Of a stretch of 64,000 nucleotides of DNA, positions 48,180-60,356 are shown one piece after another. Source of the stretch: Podaxis mareebaensis (lineage: Eukaryota > Basidiomycota > Agaricomycetes > Agaricales > Agaricaceae); contig JAEUWP010000551.1 of NCBI GenBank assembly GCA_018524725.1, positions 310,001-374,000 on the forward strand, read 5' to 3'. A program made the translations under genes and the position numbers. How positions within the stretch are numbered: position 1 is the first letter of the stretch; each line of letters begins with the position of its first letter. The notes below the pieces were generated by a model. It did no database searches. It saw nothing but the letters and a program-made list of their open reading frames with translations, and had not been told where the DNA came from.

Positions 48180-50600
48180 TCACGAGTTGTCAGCAATCGT
48201 TTCCAAGGTCAGACACCATTTGGCGACTTTTTCATGTGCGTTGACCTAGAAATGCATTCAACATTCTTTACCTTTCTCGATGAAAATGAGAGGCTTCATA
48301 CCTTGCTCGGATTAAAATTCAGCACCTGCAAACCATCTAGTGACGTTGCACGAGACAGCGCGACATATGCTTGACCTAGTCGTCAGATCGTCAGAAATTT
48401 GAAGATAAAAAACAAAGACAAAAGCCTCCGCAAACCTTTCTCGAAAACTCGATTGAGATCAACCTTGACACGATCTAAGGTTTGGCCTTGTGATTTGTGG
48501 ATGCTCATCGCCCACGCAAGAACAAGTGGGAACTACACGGAAGTCCATCAGTTGATTGCAGTCTGAGAGACAAAAGCACGGAGAGGCACCTGAGTTCTGC
48601 TGACTTGGACTTCTCCGTTCGGTAGTTCAACCTTCCACGTTTCCGGCGTCACCAGCACAGTTCTCTGTTCGCCATTAGCCAGAGAGAACACTACCCTGGG
48701 GTATCTAGTTCCAGAGGGCGGTTTCTTGGGCACCGCCCCAGTGGCACCTGCCCCATTGGCAGTATCATAGCCCGTTTCGTTGGCGTAGCTGATTGGATCG
48801 ACGAAGTCTTTTACGCGACCCATGGTACCATTGACCAACTGCTCGTCCACATTCTTGATGAGCATAACTTGTGCATCCGCTCGAAGGCGAAGTTCCTTCG
48901 GCGCCATAAAGTTTGAAAGCATCTTGTTCCGCTGTTCAGGATCTGTTAGGACGCCACCGTCCGCGGCTAGGAATTTGACTTCCTCGGTAAGAAGGCGTTG
49001 CATCCGTTGCTCATTTGACCTGTCAACGTCCTCGCGACGGGGGAATCTGAGCAATATCGTCAAGGTCAGGGTCAATTATGACTGATCCAATAGACATACA
49101 ACTCCGTAGGACCCAACCCGTCTTCGTAAACAATGTTCCTCGAGAGGCTCTTGAATTTGGCTATCGACTTGGCGCTCAATCGTCCAAACCGCATTTCGTT
49201 CAACATTTCAACGAATTCTGATCAAGACACTAGGAAGTTTTTCTCTTGTTCAGACACTAGCAATCAACTTGCGCACCTTGGTCCTTCTGTCGGAAGACCT
49301 TTGTGAGGTTAAACATCCTTTTAACTGTAGCATTCCAATATTCGGCCTCAAATGCAAATTTCACTTGTGCGCCTGCCTTGTTGACTGGAGGAAGCTGGAA
49401 AAAGTCACCAGTGACGACAAGCTGTGTGCGGTCAGTGAACCTAAAGCCCTAGGTGTTAATACGATCTCTACTCACCTGAATGCCACCAAATGGTTCCGAA
49501 GGCCGCTTCCTCACGGCACCTCCAATTCTGGCTAATTTGTCAAACAAGTCTCCATCAACCATGGACACTGAAGAAGCAAGCTCAAGATTCTTATTCCCAC
49601 GTTCAACAGAAGCAGGGCGCACCTTCGTCAATGATGAGGACCTTCGTCTTTAGCCATCGCATCAAAGCCTTCCTGTTTTTCTTGACTTTGTCGACAAGCG
49701 CCTCGGCAGGCTCGTTACCTAGCCCGATACCAGCGAACGAGTGTATGGTGATGCCGCCGATGTTGCATGCGGCGATACCTGACAGATAACATGAGGCCAT
49801 ATCAAACCGGAAACGTCACAAAAAATGAACCTGTAGACGCAGTAATGGCAACAGCTTCCGGGTTCCTTGAATGTATCTTCTTCATAGTCTTAATAATTTC
49901 CCGCAGAAGCACCGACTTTCCTGTACCTGTAGACCATGGTGAATATAGCAAACCACGAGTTGCCAAAAATAGACACACCAGCACTCCCTGTATAGAAAAG
50001 ACTGTGCCCCTCCTGCACGAGCTTCAATATATGCATCTGCTCTTGACTCAAGAATAATTTCGCCACTTGGTCGACCTTTGACGATGTCGACGAATTCGAA
50101 CTCGCACTCGAGCTGGGAACCGACATAACATGTTCCTTAGGATCTCCATCAACCGCATTGGCGCTCCCATTTCGAACCCCGTTCCCACTCGAACTTTTAA
50201 TCGAACTCGTAGAGTTGGTACTTGAGAGACTGGAGTTTGACAATGCATCATCTCGCCACGATGGCGGCAACTGTCTCGGTTTCTTCTTGGGCACAGCAGC
50301 AGGACCAGCCGACTCCAAACTTGGTCGTTTCCCATTCGTCCTATTTGTCGTAGTAGATTGCGCCAGCGGCCGTGGCACAGCAGTACGTGGTGTCGGCCTC
50401 TCGGCCTTCATCGACCCGAATATTTCCTCGAGCATCTTGATTCGTTTACTTTGTTCCACCTTCTCGCCTTGGACTGGTTCCCCTTTCTTGGGTGGGGTGG
50501 GCTCCCATTCTATGAGTTCAGAGGAACAGGAAGCAGCAGAAACAGAGGCATTCGACCATTCGCGTTTAATGCTTCCCAGTCCGGACTGGGATTTCGACAT
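48180..50600 (-). CDS. PIF1: PIF1-family ATP-dependent DNA helicase
   Basis: The start is [20 protein letters not shown] at 50600; about 170 residues of Ser/Pro/Lys-rich, probably disordered leader follow. The helicase core begins [15 protein letters not shown], with Walker A split by an intron as [32 protein letters not shown] is Walker [10 protein letters not shown] motif III, and KVFRQKDQ an early domain-2 motif. After the PIF1 insert region come [20 protein letters not shown] and [10 protein letters not shown], motifs V and VI, and the end [10 protein letters not shown]. The 5'-3' helicase acts at G-quadruplexes, telomeres and mitochondrial DNA. Eight or more exons with GT-AG introns were followed. 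The stop is at 48180. Confidence 0.93.
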
Positions 50601-51014
50601 TGTGGGGAGGCAGCTGGAGGGATGATCGGTCGAATAACACCCTACGTAGAGCTGTTATGGTTGTGATTATTACGCTTCCTATCGTGAGAAGAACGCGAGA
50701 TCAATGGCACCACGTGATACGCGTCTGCGAGCGCAACCAGGTTCCAAACTCAAACAGCCATCTCTAGGGTCGAGTCGATTCCGGGGGCAACACTTGGTGA
50801 ACTAGATATTATGAACTAAATGGGATTTCTCGATGGTATCAAGCTGGAAACTCATCTACTCGATTACGACTAAGTATTGCGTTCCAATAAGCCATGCAGG
50901 ACGTTAAAAATATATACGTAACTAAGTTAATCATGGGGAATGAGCGGTGGGTGGGGTTATATCGAATAACACGAGAAAGCATGAGGTCTACGAACAGGGA
51001 ATACACTTATCGAC
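50601..51014. other. intergenic region between PIF1 and TIM44
   Basis: AT-rich, with no gene seen. It holds the PIF1 5' region and the TIM44 3' UTR. Confidence 0.4.
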
Positions 51015-52692
51015 TTAGAGGTATGCTCTGCCACTACGGCGGCCCATCTAAATGTAGATGTTAGCCTCCCGACATAGAGACATGAAAATGACACACCTCA
51101 ATAACTTTCCACCCGCCTGTGAGTTCATTATCGAGCTCCTCCTCTACACGGGTGATAGCAGCTACATATACGCATTGTTCCACCTTGTTATCAGCTCCAA
51201 CAGCGATTTCTCCCGTTTTTGCATTTCGGAACATAAGAACCTCCTGTGTCACAAAAGTGATGAGGAAAACGGGGACATTGTTCTCCAAAATTTTGGCGTC
51301 CGAGACCTAACGCTTTCTGTTAGATATCGCAGACAAGTTTGTGAAAGATCGAACTCACATCGACCTGACGGATGTCAAGTACCTTGCTATCGCTGATCAG
51401 GCCCTGGCGGAGATAGTGCTCCATAGTCGCCCAAAGGACATTGTAGGTCTGAAATTTCAGGAAATTTAGGGCAAGGACGACCATTGTGCGTAAAATCACT
51501 CACGGCTTCGCCGCACCAGGCTTTGAGAGCTTCCTGGTCGGCCGACAAGTACGCGTCTACCACCTCAGGGACAATATACTCTCTCAACTCCCGCTCGAAG
51601 CTCTCACGATTGAACGTTGGGTCGAGTGCCTTCATCAGTCGTTGCACTTGAGCCGTCTCGTTTTCGTCAAACCATGAGCCGATGGTTTGTGTCACAGACC
51701 GTACTGACGAAACGAGGGGATGTTCCGACTCATCGTAAGCCTGGCGCATCGAGACAAAGGAACGGAGCAGAGGGTTGGATTCTTTGAGACGGTTCCAAGC
51801 CTCTTGTCGTGGCGAATCCTTATGTAGAACAAGAGATTGGCCAGCTCTATGAATGGAATAAGGTGGAATATAGGATATGAGATGCAGATGACTGACTCGG
51901 GATCCTCCTTTACACGACCACGACCAATGCCCCTCTCTTTGCCAGCCTTAGCAAGACGCTTTTGTCTCCGCAGTCGGCGAGCTTCCTTCTCTTCAAATCC
52001 GGCATGCTTTGCGCTCCCCGAATCATCAAGAGCATCAACGAGAGTCTCTGCCAGCGTCTTATACGCAGCGGTGTTTCGAATGGGCTCAGTAGTTTTGTCA
52101 ATGGTTGTAGACACAGCGTTGGTCGCACGTGCAATCTGTTCAAATAAATAAGTCGAACAACGATATGGCAAGGCGTGGCAGACGTACGGCACGCATAATT
52201 TCGCTCTCCTCCATAGTCTTGAGAGCTTCAGAAACAGCATCACCGACTTTAACACCGGTTTTCTTGAGCTCTTCAGCTGCCGCTCGTAAACGGGGGTTCT
52301 CTTTAATACTCGAAGTTAACTGTATTCAGGAAACTCAGCAGTCAGCACAAGCAAAGGTATGACACAACACATACCCGAGCACGCTCATACGCGGCGCGAG
52401 CTTTTTTCATGGCCTCTGAGTCCTGGAACTTGTCGACATCACCCTGCAACTGTTTAACATTTTCTTGTAGCTCCCTGTTCTTCTTCAGCTCCTCCTTGAG
52501 CACCTCGACGAAAGTCTGGAACGGGGACTTGGGAAGCTCATTCTGCCGCCGCGATGACGAATGGAAACCAGCAGTGTTGAAGGGGGTGGCAACTATCCGA
52601 AAAGGCGGTGGGAACGCCGCAGAGCGCGCGACAAATGGACGTGCGCGGACGGCGTTGCGAACGACGAGGGCCTGGAGATTTCTGGGAAGCAT
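51015..52692 (-). CDS. TIM44: mitochondrial import inner membrane translocase subunit TIM44
   Basis: The start is MLPRNLQALVVRNAVRARPF at 52692, an Arg-rich amphipathic presequence. A long coiled-coil/charged region follows (LKEELKKNRELQENVKQLQG, ATNAVSTTIDKTTEPI, RLRRQKRLAKAGKERG). The Tim44 C-terminal domain reads ESNPLLRSFVSMRQAY...DSENPL-like sequence, GSWFDENETAQVQRLMKALD, EVVDAYLSADQEALKAWCGE and TYNVLWATMEHYLRQGL. VFLITFVTQEVLMFRNAKTG follows, and a short last exon MGRRSGRAYL ends at a TAA at 51015. TIM44 tethers mtHsp70 to the TIM23 channel. About six exons, all with canonical borders where checked. Confidence 0.93.
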
Positions 52693-53631
52693 ACTGGCGT
52701 TTGCAGACTTTTCGACTTGTCCCGATCAGGTCCTACTTAGAAGATTTTTGCATCACGTGCTTACAACTTGCACGAATTGCCTCACTCGAATTTGAATCTC
52801 GTAACCTGATTCACAACCCGCATAATCTTCTGTAATCACAGAAGCGAATCGCACACAACCGTCACTGGTGTGAAGCTACAACACTCCATCAGAAACAAAA
52901 CCCCACCGGCGTACAGCGTATCCTGGACGCTGGGCGTGGATATCCAAGCCCCTCTTTCAACGTTCTCTCAAGTCATTCTAGCCACTTACACCGGACCGAG
53001 TTGACTCCAATCCACGAAGTAAGCCATGGAACACCGCTTCTTCATAATGAGTAATGCATTAACACCGTGATGGGACACTCTCCGCTCGTGGAGTTGAATA
53101 AACGGAGTCATAGATTAACCAAAATTTCCGTTGAACATGTTTAGCACAGATCTTCTTTGCGCCCATTGTTAGATCTTGAAATCATTCTTGTGGCAACACT
53201 CAGCGGTCTTGCAACGCCGGCCTCCATTGCGACCTTGACAGTTGTTAATCAGCCCCGCTCGTTCTCTACACCCGGACCGGATCCTCACTGCCGAAGTCCA
53301 TTGAAGCGATAGCGCAAGTGCTCGCAGGTCTCAATCCCGGGTGATTGTCATCGTCCAAACTCCTACAAAACGCCTTATTGGTTGGAATGTTGAGCAGTCT
53401 TAGCTCGGGCTTGACATGCGGCAGAGTTTGTTGTATCATAGACAGGAAACATAACCCTCCTATCTCTAGATGACATTCAGCAGTCGTAAATGTGTTCCGC
53501 GTGAACCTATTACATCAAAACTCCAGAACGGGGGAGTAGATAATAATAATAAGAAATGATATATCTATGTGTATGAGGAGAGAGGGGGTAAATTTCACAC
53601 AAGCCGTCTCGGTGAAAAGATGGTGTAAGAT
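52693..53631. other. intergenic region, no gene seen
   Basis: No frame with motifs or splice support was found in more than 900 bp. It includes the TIM44 promoter side and the 3' side of the heme lyase gene. Confidence 0.4.
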
Positions 53632-54619
53632 TCAGTGATGGTGGCGAGCATCATCGGTTCCAGAGGACCGGCTTGACGCTTTCTCCTTCTCGCGCAAGGC
53701 AGCCCAGGCTTCCTCAGTCGCAACAACTATCCGCTCCTTCAAGCTCGCAAAGTTATCAAGAGCTGGGCGGACATCAAGCGAGAATACAGGCGAACCATCC
53801 GGTTCAGGTGGAGCGGAGTAATAGTCGATGACGTAGCGGACCTCTTCACCAGTCTTTGGTCGGCGAACGATCCAGTCGTGACGATCAAAAGGCGGCTCGC
53901 TCCTGTAATGCAGTGGTGTTAGTATCATGATCCAGACGATAGGTATTGTAAATGTACCCGAAACGAGACGGAAGAAGCCATCCGGCCAACATATAGAGCC
54001 GCGCTTTCGGGGATAACTCTCCTGGGCGTCCTTTAAACTTTGCCAATTGGACATCATCACCACTGAACAACACAGTAGAAGATATTGTTGAGGACACAAA
54101 TCTGAAGAAGATTCTGAGAATAACGTACTCGTACTGTCGCTTTTCCCATTTTAACACTTCCTGCCAAGCTTCTTCATTCAAGAAGTTGTGTATCTCAACC
54201 ATAACCTCGACGTGCTCTTCCGGTGTCTCCCATCCCTTTCTCACAAGTGCATTATAAAATTGCTGAGGCGAAGGGTACTCCCACTTCTCTTTACCGTCCC
54301 TTGGAATCGAGGATTCGGTCCGTGTTGTTGGGAGATCCATGGCTTGGCCAGGCTGCCGAGCGTTCGCAAGGTCAGGCATGTGGTTTAGCGGGTTCAGTTT
54401 GCCATGATCAACAGGGCATTGAGCAGCTTTTTGGGATTGAGACTCGTCGTGCTCGACGGGGCATTGTGCGCCTTTCGGTCGCGGTGTCTGTGCATGGTCA
54501 ACGGGACATTTCGCTACTGGAGGTTCTGCTGCTGCTGACGCATTCTCCTGATGCATGGGACATCCTGTGGGTACTACCGATGGCCTATCATGAGTTGGAG
54601 TGGATGTGGTCTGGCCCAT
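53632..54619 (-). CDS. holocytochrome-c synthase (cytochrome c heme lyase)
   Basis: The start at 54619, [13 protein letters not shown], was chosen because relatives also begin with MG; the frame extends upstream without ATG. Four Cys-Pro heme motifs follow within 90 residues: GCPMH, KCPVDH, QCPVEH and QCPVDH. The catalytic domain begins [20 protein letters not shown], then [33 protein letters not shown] and, after a further intron, [20 protein letters not shown] and [20 protein letters not shown], with the heme-ligand HDW region. The enzyme attaches heme to apocytochrome c or c1 in the mitochondrial intermembrane space. Three exons. The C terminus ends in a His run (DARHHH). Confidence 0.92.
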
Positions 54620-54832
54620 GGAGTAGGATTTGCGTGCACTTTTTGGTAAAATAGGTGAGGAAGAACTGGAGAAGTGTACTCGGAGGTTTTCAATATCCGT
54701 CACGTTTGAGCGGCGTCACTAATCACGTGCAGGAGTGATAGTGTGACTAAGGGCACCGACAGTGACAACGCCAACAACAGCCATATCTGCTCAGTTATGT
54801 AGGGTGCGTACATACTTACACGTTTTAATGCA

Positions 54833-55710
54833 TTAGCAACACCACGTGCCATGCCCCCGTGCGCTGCACGGATCCTTTGCTGGTCCTACGAATGACAGGG
54901 GTAAGTACTTAAATCGTACTAGACCTAAGATATTTATAATAAAGAAAAGAAACAGAAACAGGCATACAATAGATAAGTGGGATGAAGACTTAAGAGGCAA
55001 ACCTAGGTCCTGATCCTCTTCTTCGAGTTCCTTCGTTCTGAGGGTATCCAGCGGGGTATCCTCGAGCATGGGCGTCCTGCAAATGGGCTTTTCCTAGATT
55101 TGATAAATGTGCCCGATTTTTACAGAAACTTGCGAGGCATGCCATCGTTTTTGCCCAGAATATCAAGAAGACACAGCATGTTGCGCACGGTGTGGATTTG
55201 GCGGTTGTCTGCCATAGGTGGGGCATGTCCGGATTATTCGTCTTGGCCCCACAGGCAGGTGATGTCCTTGGAGAGGACTCTCGCTTGGTAATAGCCATTG
55301 ATGTATCCATAACCTGTCCCATGTGGCGAGCTGGATAGCGGGAGGCTCATAAAGAAAAGGAGTTCCGAGAGATCTAAAGGATCAATGGAGAGGAGAAGTT
55401 CATGGTGTCTCAGAAATAAGACAAGGTATACATCGACTAGCACAGACCAACGAAAAGGGCAGTATCTTCGCGTCGGTTTCCTCGCTAACAGTGTAGCCGC
55501 GTGGTAGTGATCTTACTTCTTGCGGAGCAGCGGGAAGGAGGATGCCACGTTCTGTCACATTTTGCATTAAGTGATGGCGATCTCTCCGCCTAAGGACGAG
55601 AAAAAGCATACCATATATTCGCATGCAGCATGCAAACTTTCCATTGAGCAAGTACCGATGGCATACTGAGGTCAGATAAAGAATAAGACATTCTGCTGGT
55701 CAAATGACAG
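54833..55710 (-). other. possible spliced gene of unknown function
   Basis: Several minus-strand frames have protein-like composition and good splice signals. MSYSLSDLSMPSVLAQWKVC with a GTATGC donor and TTAG acceptor joins to QNVTERGILLPAAPQEVRSL. Further on, SLPLSSSPHGTGYGYINGYY and MADNRQIHTVRNMLCLLDIL are visible. I could not join them into one continuous frame, so this may be one gene with misjudged introns, two small genes or a decayed locus. No family was recognised. Confidence 0.3.
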
Positions 55711-55946
55711 TGGATCAAACTTCAAAGTAAGGAACGAGGAGAAAGGGGAAGTGCGGAACAAGAGCGTAGGTGGGATCATCCAGATCATCCCCAGGCTGGG
55801 TCCAGCCTATTTCTCCAAAAGCGGCAACGGGGTGATCGCCGATTGGATCTCGGCGTGTGCGGGGCATTAGAGGCAAAACTACATGGTTCGCTTTCGAACT
55901 GGCTTTCGTTCCATCCAAACCTATTCAAACTGACATCGATGTTTGC

Positions 55947-55954
55947 TATTTAAA
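55947..55954 (+). promoter_or_regulatory. TATA-like box of the sugar transporter gene
   Basis: TATTTAAA lies about 85 nt upstream of the ATG at 56038, and pyrimidine-rich sequence follows. Confidence 0.5.
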
Positions 55955-56037
55955 CCCACCCGGTTTTCGATGAAACTCCCACCGTTTCCGCCCTTCCACT
56001 ACTTCCTTCCTGCATTCCATATCTCCAGACTAGCAAT

Positions 56038-58148
56038 ATGCCCGGAGGTCCCGTCGATGGAGGTGAAGGTATTGGTGCTAATGCACCCAAGGTTTGTAAC
56101 CCATCCATAGTTGCTCACACCATCCAGGTCGCTGATGCCATTTTAGAGCAAGTGGGCAGGTATCGCCATGACGGGTGCGTATGCTTTATGTCTTATTTCA
56201 GCCTTATTCGACTCATGTCCTTGTAGCATTCAGTGCCTTTGGTGGTATCCTCTTCGGTTACGATACTGGTGTCATCAGTGGTGTAAAGGAAATGGTACCA
56301 TGGCTCCGCACATTCGGCCAACTAGGTGCGGACGGTAAATATTTTGTTACCTCTTCGCAAGAATCCCTGGTTGTTTCCATCCTCTCCGCTGGCACTTTCT
56401 TCGGTGCCCTTTTGGGCGCTCCTGTTGGTGACTATATTGGCCGTAAATGGGTACGTGCTTTACTTCCAGATTACAGTGGCACAGACTTAATTATACACAG
56501 GGTATCGTTTTTGCCAATGTTGTTTTCTGTGTTGGTGTCGCGATGCAAGCTGGGGCCAAGGACATTCCTCTCTTTGTGAGTTTCATCAATCTCATTGACT
56601 TCCTTCATTCAACGATTTTCAGGTCGTTGGCCGTGTATTTGCTGGTCTTGGTGTCGGTTTAGTTTCTTGCTTGATCCCTATGTACCAATCGGAATGGTGA
56701 GGATGTTTGACATTTGAAAGGCTCTCTTATCACTGATCGCAACCCCCATCGCAGCTCTCCTAAGTGGATTCGTGGTGCCGTTGTTTCTCTCTATCAATGG
56801 GCCATCACAATTGGTCTACTGCTTGCCGCCGTCATCAATAACGCCACCAAGGACAGACCAGGGGACGATTCATGGCAGATCCCCGTTACCATTCAATTCA
56901 TCTGGGCTGTTGTTCTGGCCGGTGGAATGCTCTTCCTGCCCGAGGTAATTTGAACTATTGATCTTCTCTGTCGCGGCCTAACCCCATTCCGCTTAGTCCC
57001 CCCGTTGGCTCATCAAACGCGGTCGTGACGCTGATGCCGCGGCCTCTATGACCCGTCTCACCGGTTATCCCAAAGGCGCTCCTGAAATTGAGCTTGAACT
57101 CGACGAAGTCAGGGCCCACCTCGAAACTGAGAAAGCCCTTGGTACCAGCTCCTACATCGACTGCTTCAAACACACCAATAACAAGATTTTCTTCCGTACC
57201 CTTACTGGTATCTTCATTCAGGCCTGGCAACAACTCACCGGCAGTAAGTACGATGTCCTAAATCCCGATTACCAAAAAAGCTCAGTCGTTTCGCCTTCAC
57301 AGTCAACTTCATCTTCTACTATGGCACAACTTTCTTCCTCAATTCGGGCATCAGCAATGGTTTCCTCGTCACGGTTGCGACGAACATCGTGAACGTGTTC
57401 ATGACACTCCCTGGTATCTGGGGTGTCGAACGCTTCGGTCGCCGCAGGCTGCTCCTCATTGGTGCCGCCGGTATGGCCATCTGCGAATACATCGTTGCGA
57501 TCGTTGGTGTCACCGTGTCTGTCAACAACCTTGCCGGCCAGCGTGTTCTTATCGCCTTCGTCTGCATCTACATTGTGAGGAATTTTGACTGTTCTTGCGA
57601 AACAATTGCTGACGTGTTTTTCTTCTAGGCCTTCTTCGCATCCACCTGGGGCCCTATCGCTTGGGTTATCACTGGTGAAATCTTCCCTCTCCAAGTCCGT
57701 GCGAAGGCCATGTCACTGTCCGTTGCCAGCAACTGGTTGTGGAACTTTGGCATTGGTTATGCCAGTCAGTGACATTCTTCTTTTATTTGTTGACAGTTTT
57801 TCTCACATCGCTCATTAGCTCCATACCTTGTGAACAACCAGGTTGGTTCTGCTGGTCTAGAAGTTAAGGTATTCTTCATTTGGGGCTCAACATGCGCCTG
57901 CTGCCTTCTCTTCACCTGGTTCTGTGTTCCTGAGGTTAGTTGATCCGAGTTTGTTAGGTTTAGTCGATATCACTGACCATAATTTATAGACGAAGGGTCT
58001 CTCTCTTGAACAGATCGACGAGATGTACCTAGAGGTCTATCCCTGGCAATCTCACCAATGGCGTCGCCGCAATGCCGCCAGCAATGCTGTCTCTGGCGAA
58101 CATGGGAGCTCCCACGAGGACGCCACAGATATCAAGGAGAAGGCTTGA
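56038..58148 (+). CDS. MFS sugar (hexose) transporter
   Basis: The start is MPGGPVDGGEGIGANAPK at 56038. The first membrane helix and signature read HVLVAFSAFGGILFGYDTGV. GDYIGRKWG is the loop 2-3 motif, GRVFAGLGVGLVSCLIPMY-QSE follows, then PESPRWLIKRGRDADA in the central loop. QAWQQLTGINFIFYYGTTFF carries the QQ-x-G-x-N sugar-binding motif of helix 7. VERFGRRRLLLIG and PETKGLSLEQIDEMYLE complete the sugar-porter pattern. Twelve helices are expected, with both ends in the cytosol. About eight exons with short introns, GT-AG throughout. It imports hexoses at the plasma membrane; specificity is not determined. Stop at 58146. Confidence 0.93.
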
Positions 58149-58626
58149 GCATATACCCCACCATCCACAGCGACCTCATTTCCGCCCCGCTCTCGCGGAA
58201 ATGTACTCTCACGAGACCATTCCTGTGGTGCAACCCTGTATCTTTGGTTGTCTCTAGTAACAGTAAAAACTTAGCCATACGCGCATTAATCGCCCATTTA
58301 CGCCCCTCAATCTATCATTTGATTTTCTCTTTATTTCATGATGGTCTCATCCTATGTGTGGACACGTCTTGCAATCTGTACGACCTTGCGGCTTTGAAAC
58401 ATCGATACTTCCTGATTTTAAAAACCAACTTCGTTCACACGTGTCGACCTAGATCCGACGAGCAAAAAACGATGGGAAAGTGGCCTCTGGCAGCTTGCCA
58501 TGTGAACCCTACGATGTATGCGACGCTTGGGCACCGCGTGGACAATACACTACATTGCGTCGTCATTTGGTTCGCTTATTGCCGCTCTCCGAAAGTCCCA
58601 GTAGTATAGACAGGTATGATGGCCGC
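58149..58626. other. 3' flank of the transporter, no gene seen
   Basis: A 183-codon plus-strand frame across the stop region is a shadow of the transporter end plus UTR. No other gene was found. Confidence 0.4.
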
Positions 58627-58985
58627 TTAAGCTTCTCCAGGTTCGTCCGCCTTCCCGCCCACTTCATAGAAGGTTCGCTGGTTAGGTGTAAACTCAGGGT
58701 GCATACTGGAGCATGTGGGCGCGGTCATGCCGCCGACGAAGTTGATACCATAACGCTCATCCGAGCTTTCCCGAACCAAACGGCCAGCAGTTGTTCGAAC
58801 TGATCGCCAAGCTTCGAATTCCAGGCGAAGTCCAGGTGGTTCTCCCCCAGTACGTAACTCGGGGACATTCAATATACCAGTGTACCATGCGCACGCCCCA
58901 CATGGTCACTCGCAGAACTGAGAATTGGGGAACAGATCTCCAACATAAAAATGAACCCATACTTCAGCATCGATGGTTCCTAGGT
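58627..58985 (-). other. protein-like frame, possibly a degraded gene
   Basis: The minus-strand frame ends LEFEAWRSVRTTAGRLVRES, then INFVGGMTAPTCSSMHPEFT and DEPGEA. In the same frame upstream, after one TGA, the sequence AEVWVHFYVGDLFPNSQFCE is also protein-like and is preceded by a CACCTAG acceptor. No family was recognised and no start codon was found. It could be a gene with a missed intron or a relic. Confidence 0.3.
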
Positions 58986-59625
58986 GGGGTAGATACTGGT
59001 AGATACCGTTAAATAGACCTTGGGAACACGCCCATACACGCGTGTCAATAGACAAAAATATGTATGCGCATCGAGACGCCACATGGTCCCGAGATCGTTT
59101 ATCACTTGGTTATAACATGCGTGTCTTTTTTTTTTTGACCAGTGATTCATGGTATTCCAATATTATGCTACGAGTACCCACTTCAATGTCCATGCCCAGC
59201 CTCGCCTCCTAATCGCCAGGGAGAAATATTCTATATCTGAACATCATCACAACTTTGTTTTATCGGGCGCACAAGGCGCAATGCATCGTAAGTTCATGCC
59301 CATGGGGAGTCCGGCACCACGGAAACATCTCGAATGTGCATTTGTGGGCTATTCCGCAAGTTCGGGTGTGCTCAGAGCTTGAGCCAAAGCCTCAAGTTGT
59401 GACCCTTAAGTTGTATTAGATGGCTATCAGTATTTCACTAAAAATATAGCAACGTATCAGGGACCGAGGTCCAATTCCAAAGAAACACATATGGGGAACG
59501 AAGGACACACAACACCCGTGCCCTTGAGTTTATTGGACACTAAGAACACTCCTGAGCATTCAGACTCCAAAACCTCCACCAGGGAGCTTCAGACTTCATC
59601 AAAATTCTGTGAACTCTGATACCCG
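58986..59625. other. intergenic region, no gene seen
   Basis: AT-rich, with a T-run at about 59.13 kb and no frame with motifs. Confidence 0.4.
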
Positions 59626-59841
59626 AGGACCCCAAATTATCCTCTCAGCTATTACGTCCCCAATCTCCACATTTTGGTTTTTCCTTAATCCGGACCGGAA
59701 AAGATTCCCATGCTTTCTGTCAAGGATACGTGTGTTTTTTGTCACTGCAATTCAAGAAAACAGGCATTTGGCTTCCCAAAATTTGGAGAAGGTTGTCCGG
59801 ATTTCAGGGATGTGAAATAGGTAGGGATAATCCGGGGTCCT
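59626..59841. mobile_element. MITE-like element with long imperfect inverted repeats
   Basis: The left end AGGACCCC-AATTATCC is inverted at the right end (GGATAAT-CGGGGTCCT). Similarity continues inward for roughly 50-65 bp with gaps, and the element is 216 bp with no coding capacity. A target-site duplication was not clear. Confidence 0.55.
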
Positions 59842-60356
59842 GTTAACCGGAAGTTTCCATGGTTTTACAAATTTGAACGGATATGGACTACTCCCGGCTC
59901 TCGGAGCCTGGGATCCAGTAAGCAATGTGGTAGCTGTGGCAAGCACCAGGCAGAAGCGGGCTTGGCGCCCCCGATCAGTAGAGACACTAAATTTAGCACT
60001 ATCAGAGGGAAGAGATTGAACCTATGGGGTGGTGGACGTCTGATTTAGAGTATTTGGATGTTTGAGCTCCGAGTCCATTCCAATTCACCATTGATACCTG
60101 TACCTATTGCTTATCGCTTGCATTCAACTGTCTATATATGTCGGTCGAACTGAGTGATAATGGGAATACGAGAGATGAACCAGATATGGGTTTTCATAAA
60201 CTCCATTAGGGAGACATCTGGAGGTACGTATCCATTTTCTCGAAACTGACCGTCATTTTAAGTAGAAATTAAAACAATCCACCTCATCAACCTCCTTGAC
60301 TTCATTCCTTGTCGTCTTCCCCGCTATAGGTACAGCAGAACTAGCTTCCCAGAGTC
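59842..60356. other. intergenic region, no gene seen
   Basis: It lies between the MITE-like element and the 3' end of the dihydroxyacetone kinase gene, with no supported frame. Confidence 0.4.

Noticed and set aside
50158..50625. 155-codon plus-strand frame
   Set aside because: Opposite strand of the Ser/Pro-rich PIF1 leader; composition bias explains the openness.
58880..58985. In-frame TGA between two protein-like stretches, considered as a selenocysteine codon
   Set aside because: Fungi of this group generally lack the selenocysteine machinery, and a missed intron or gene decay is far simpler.
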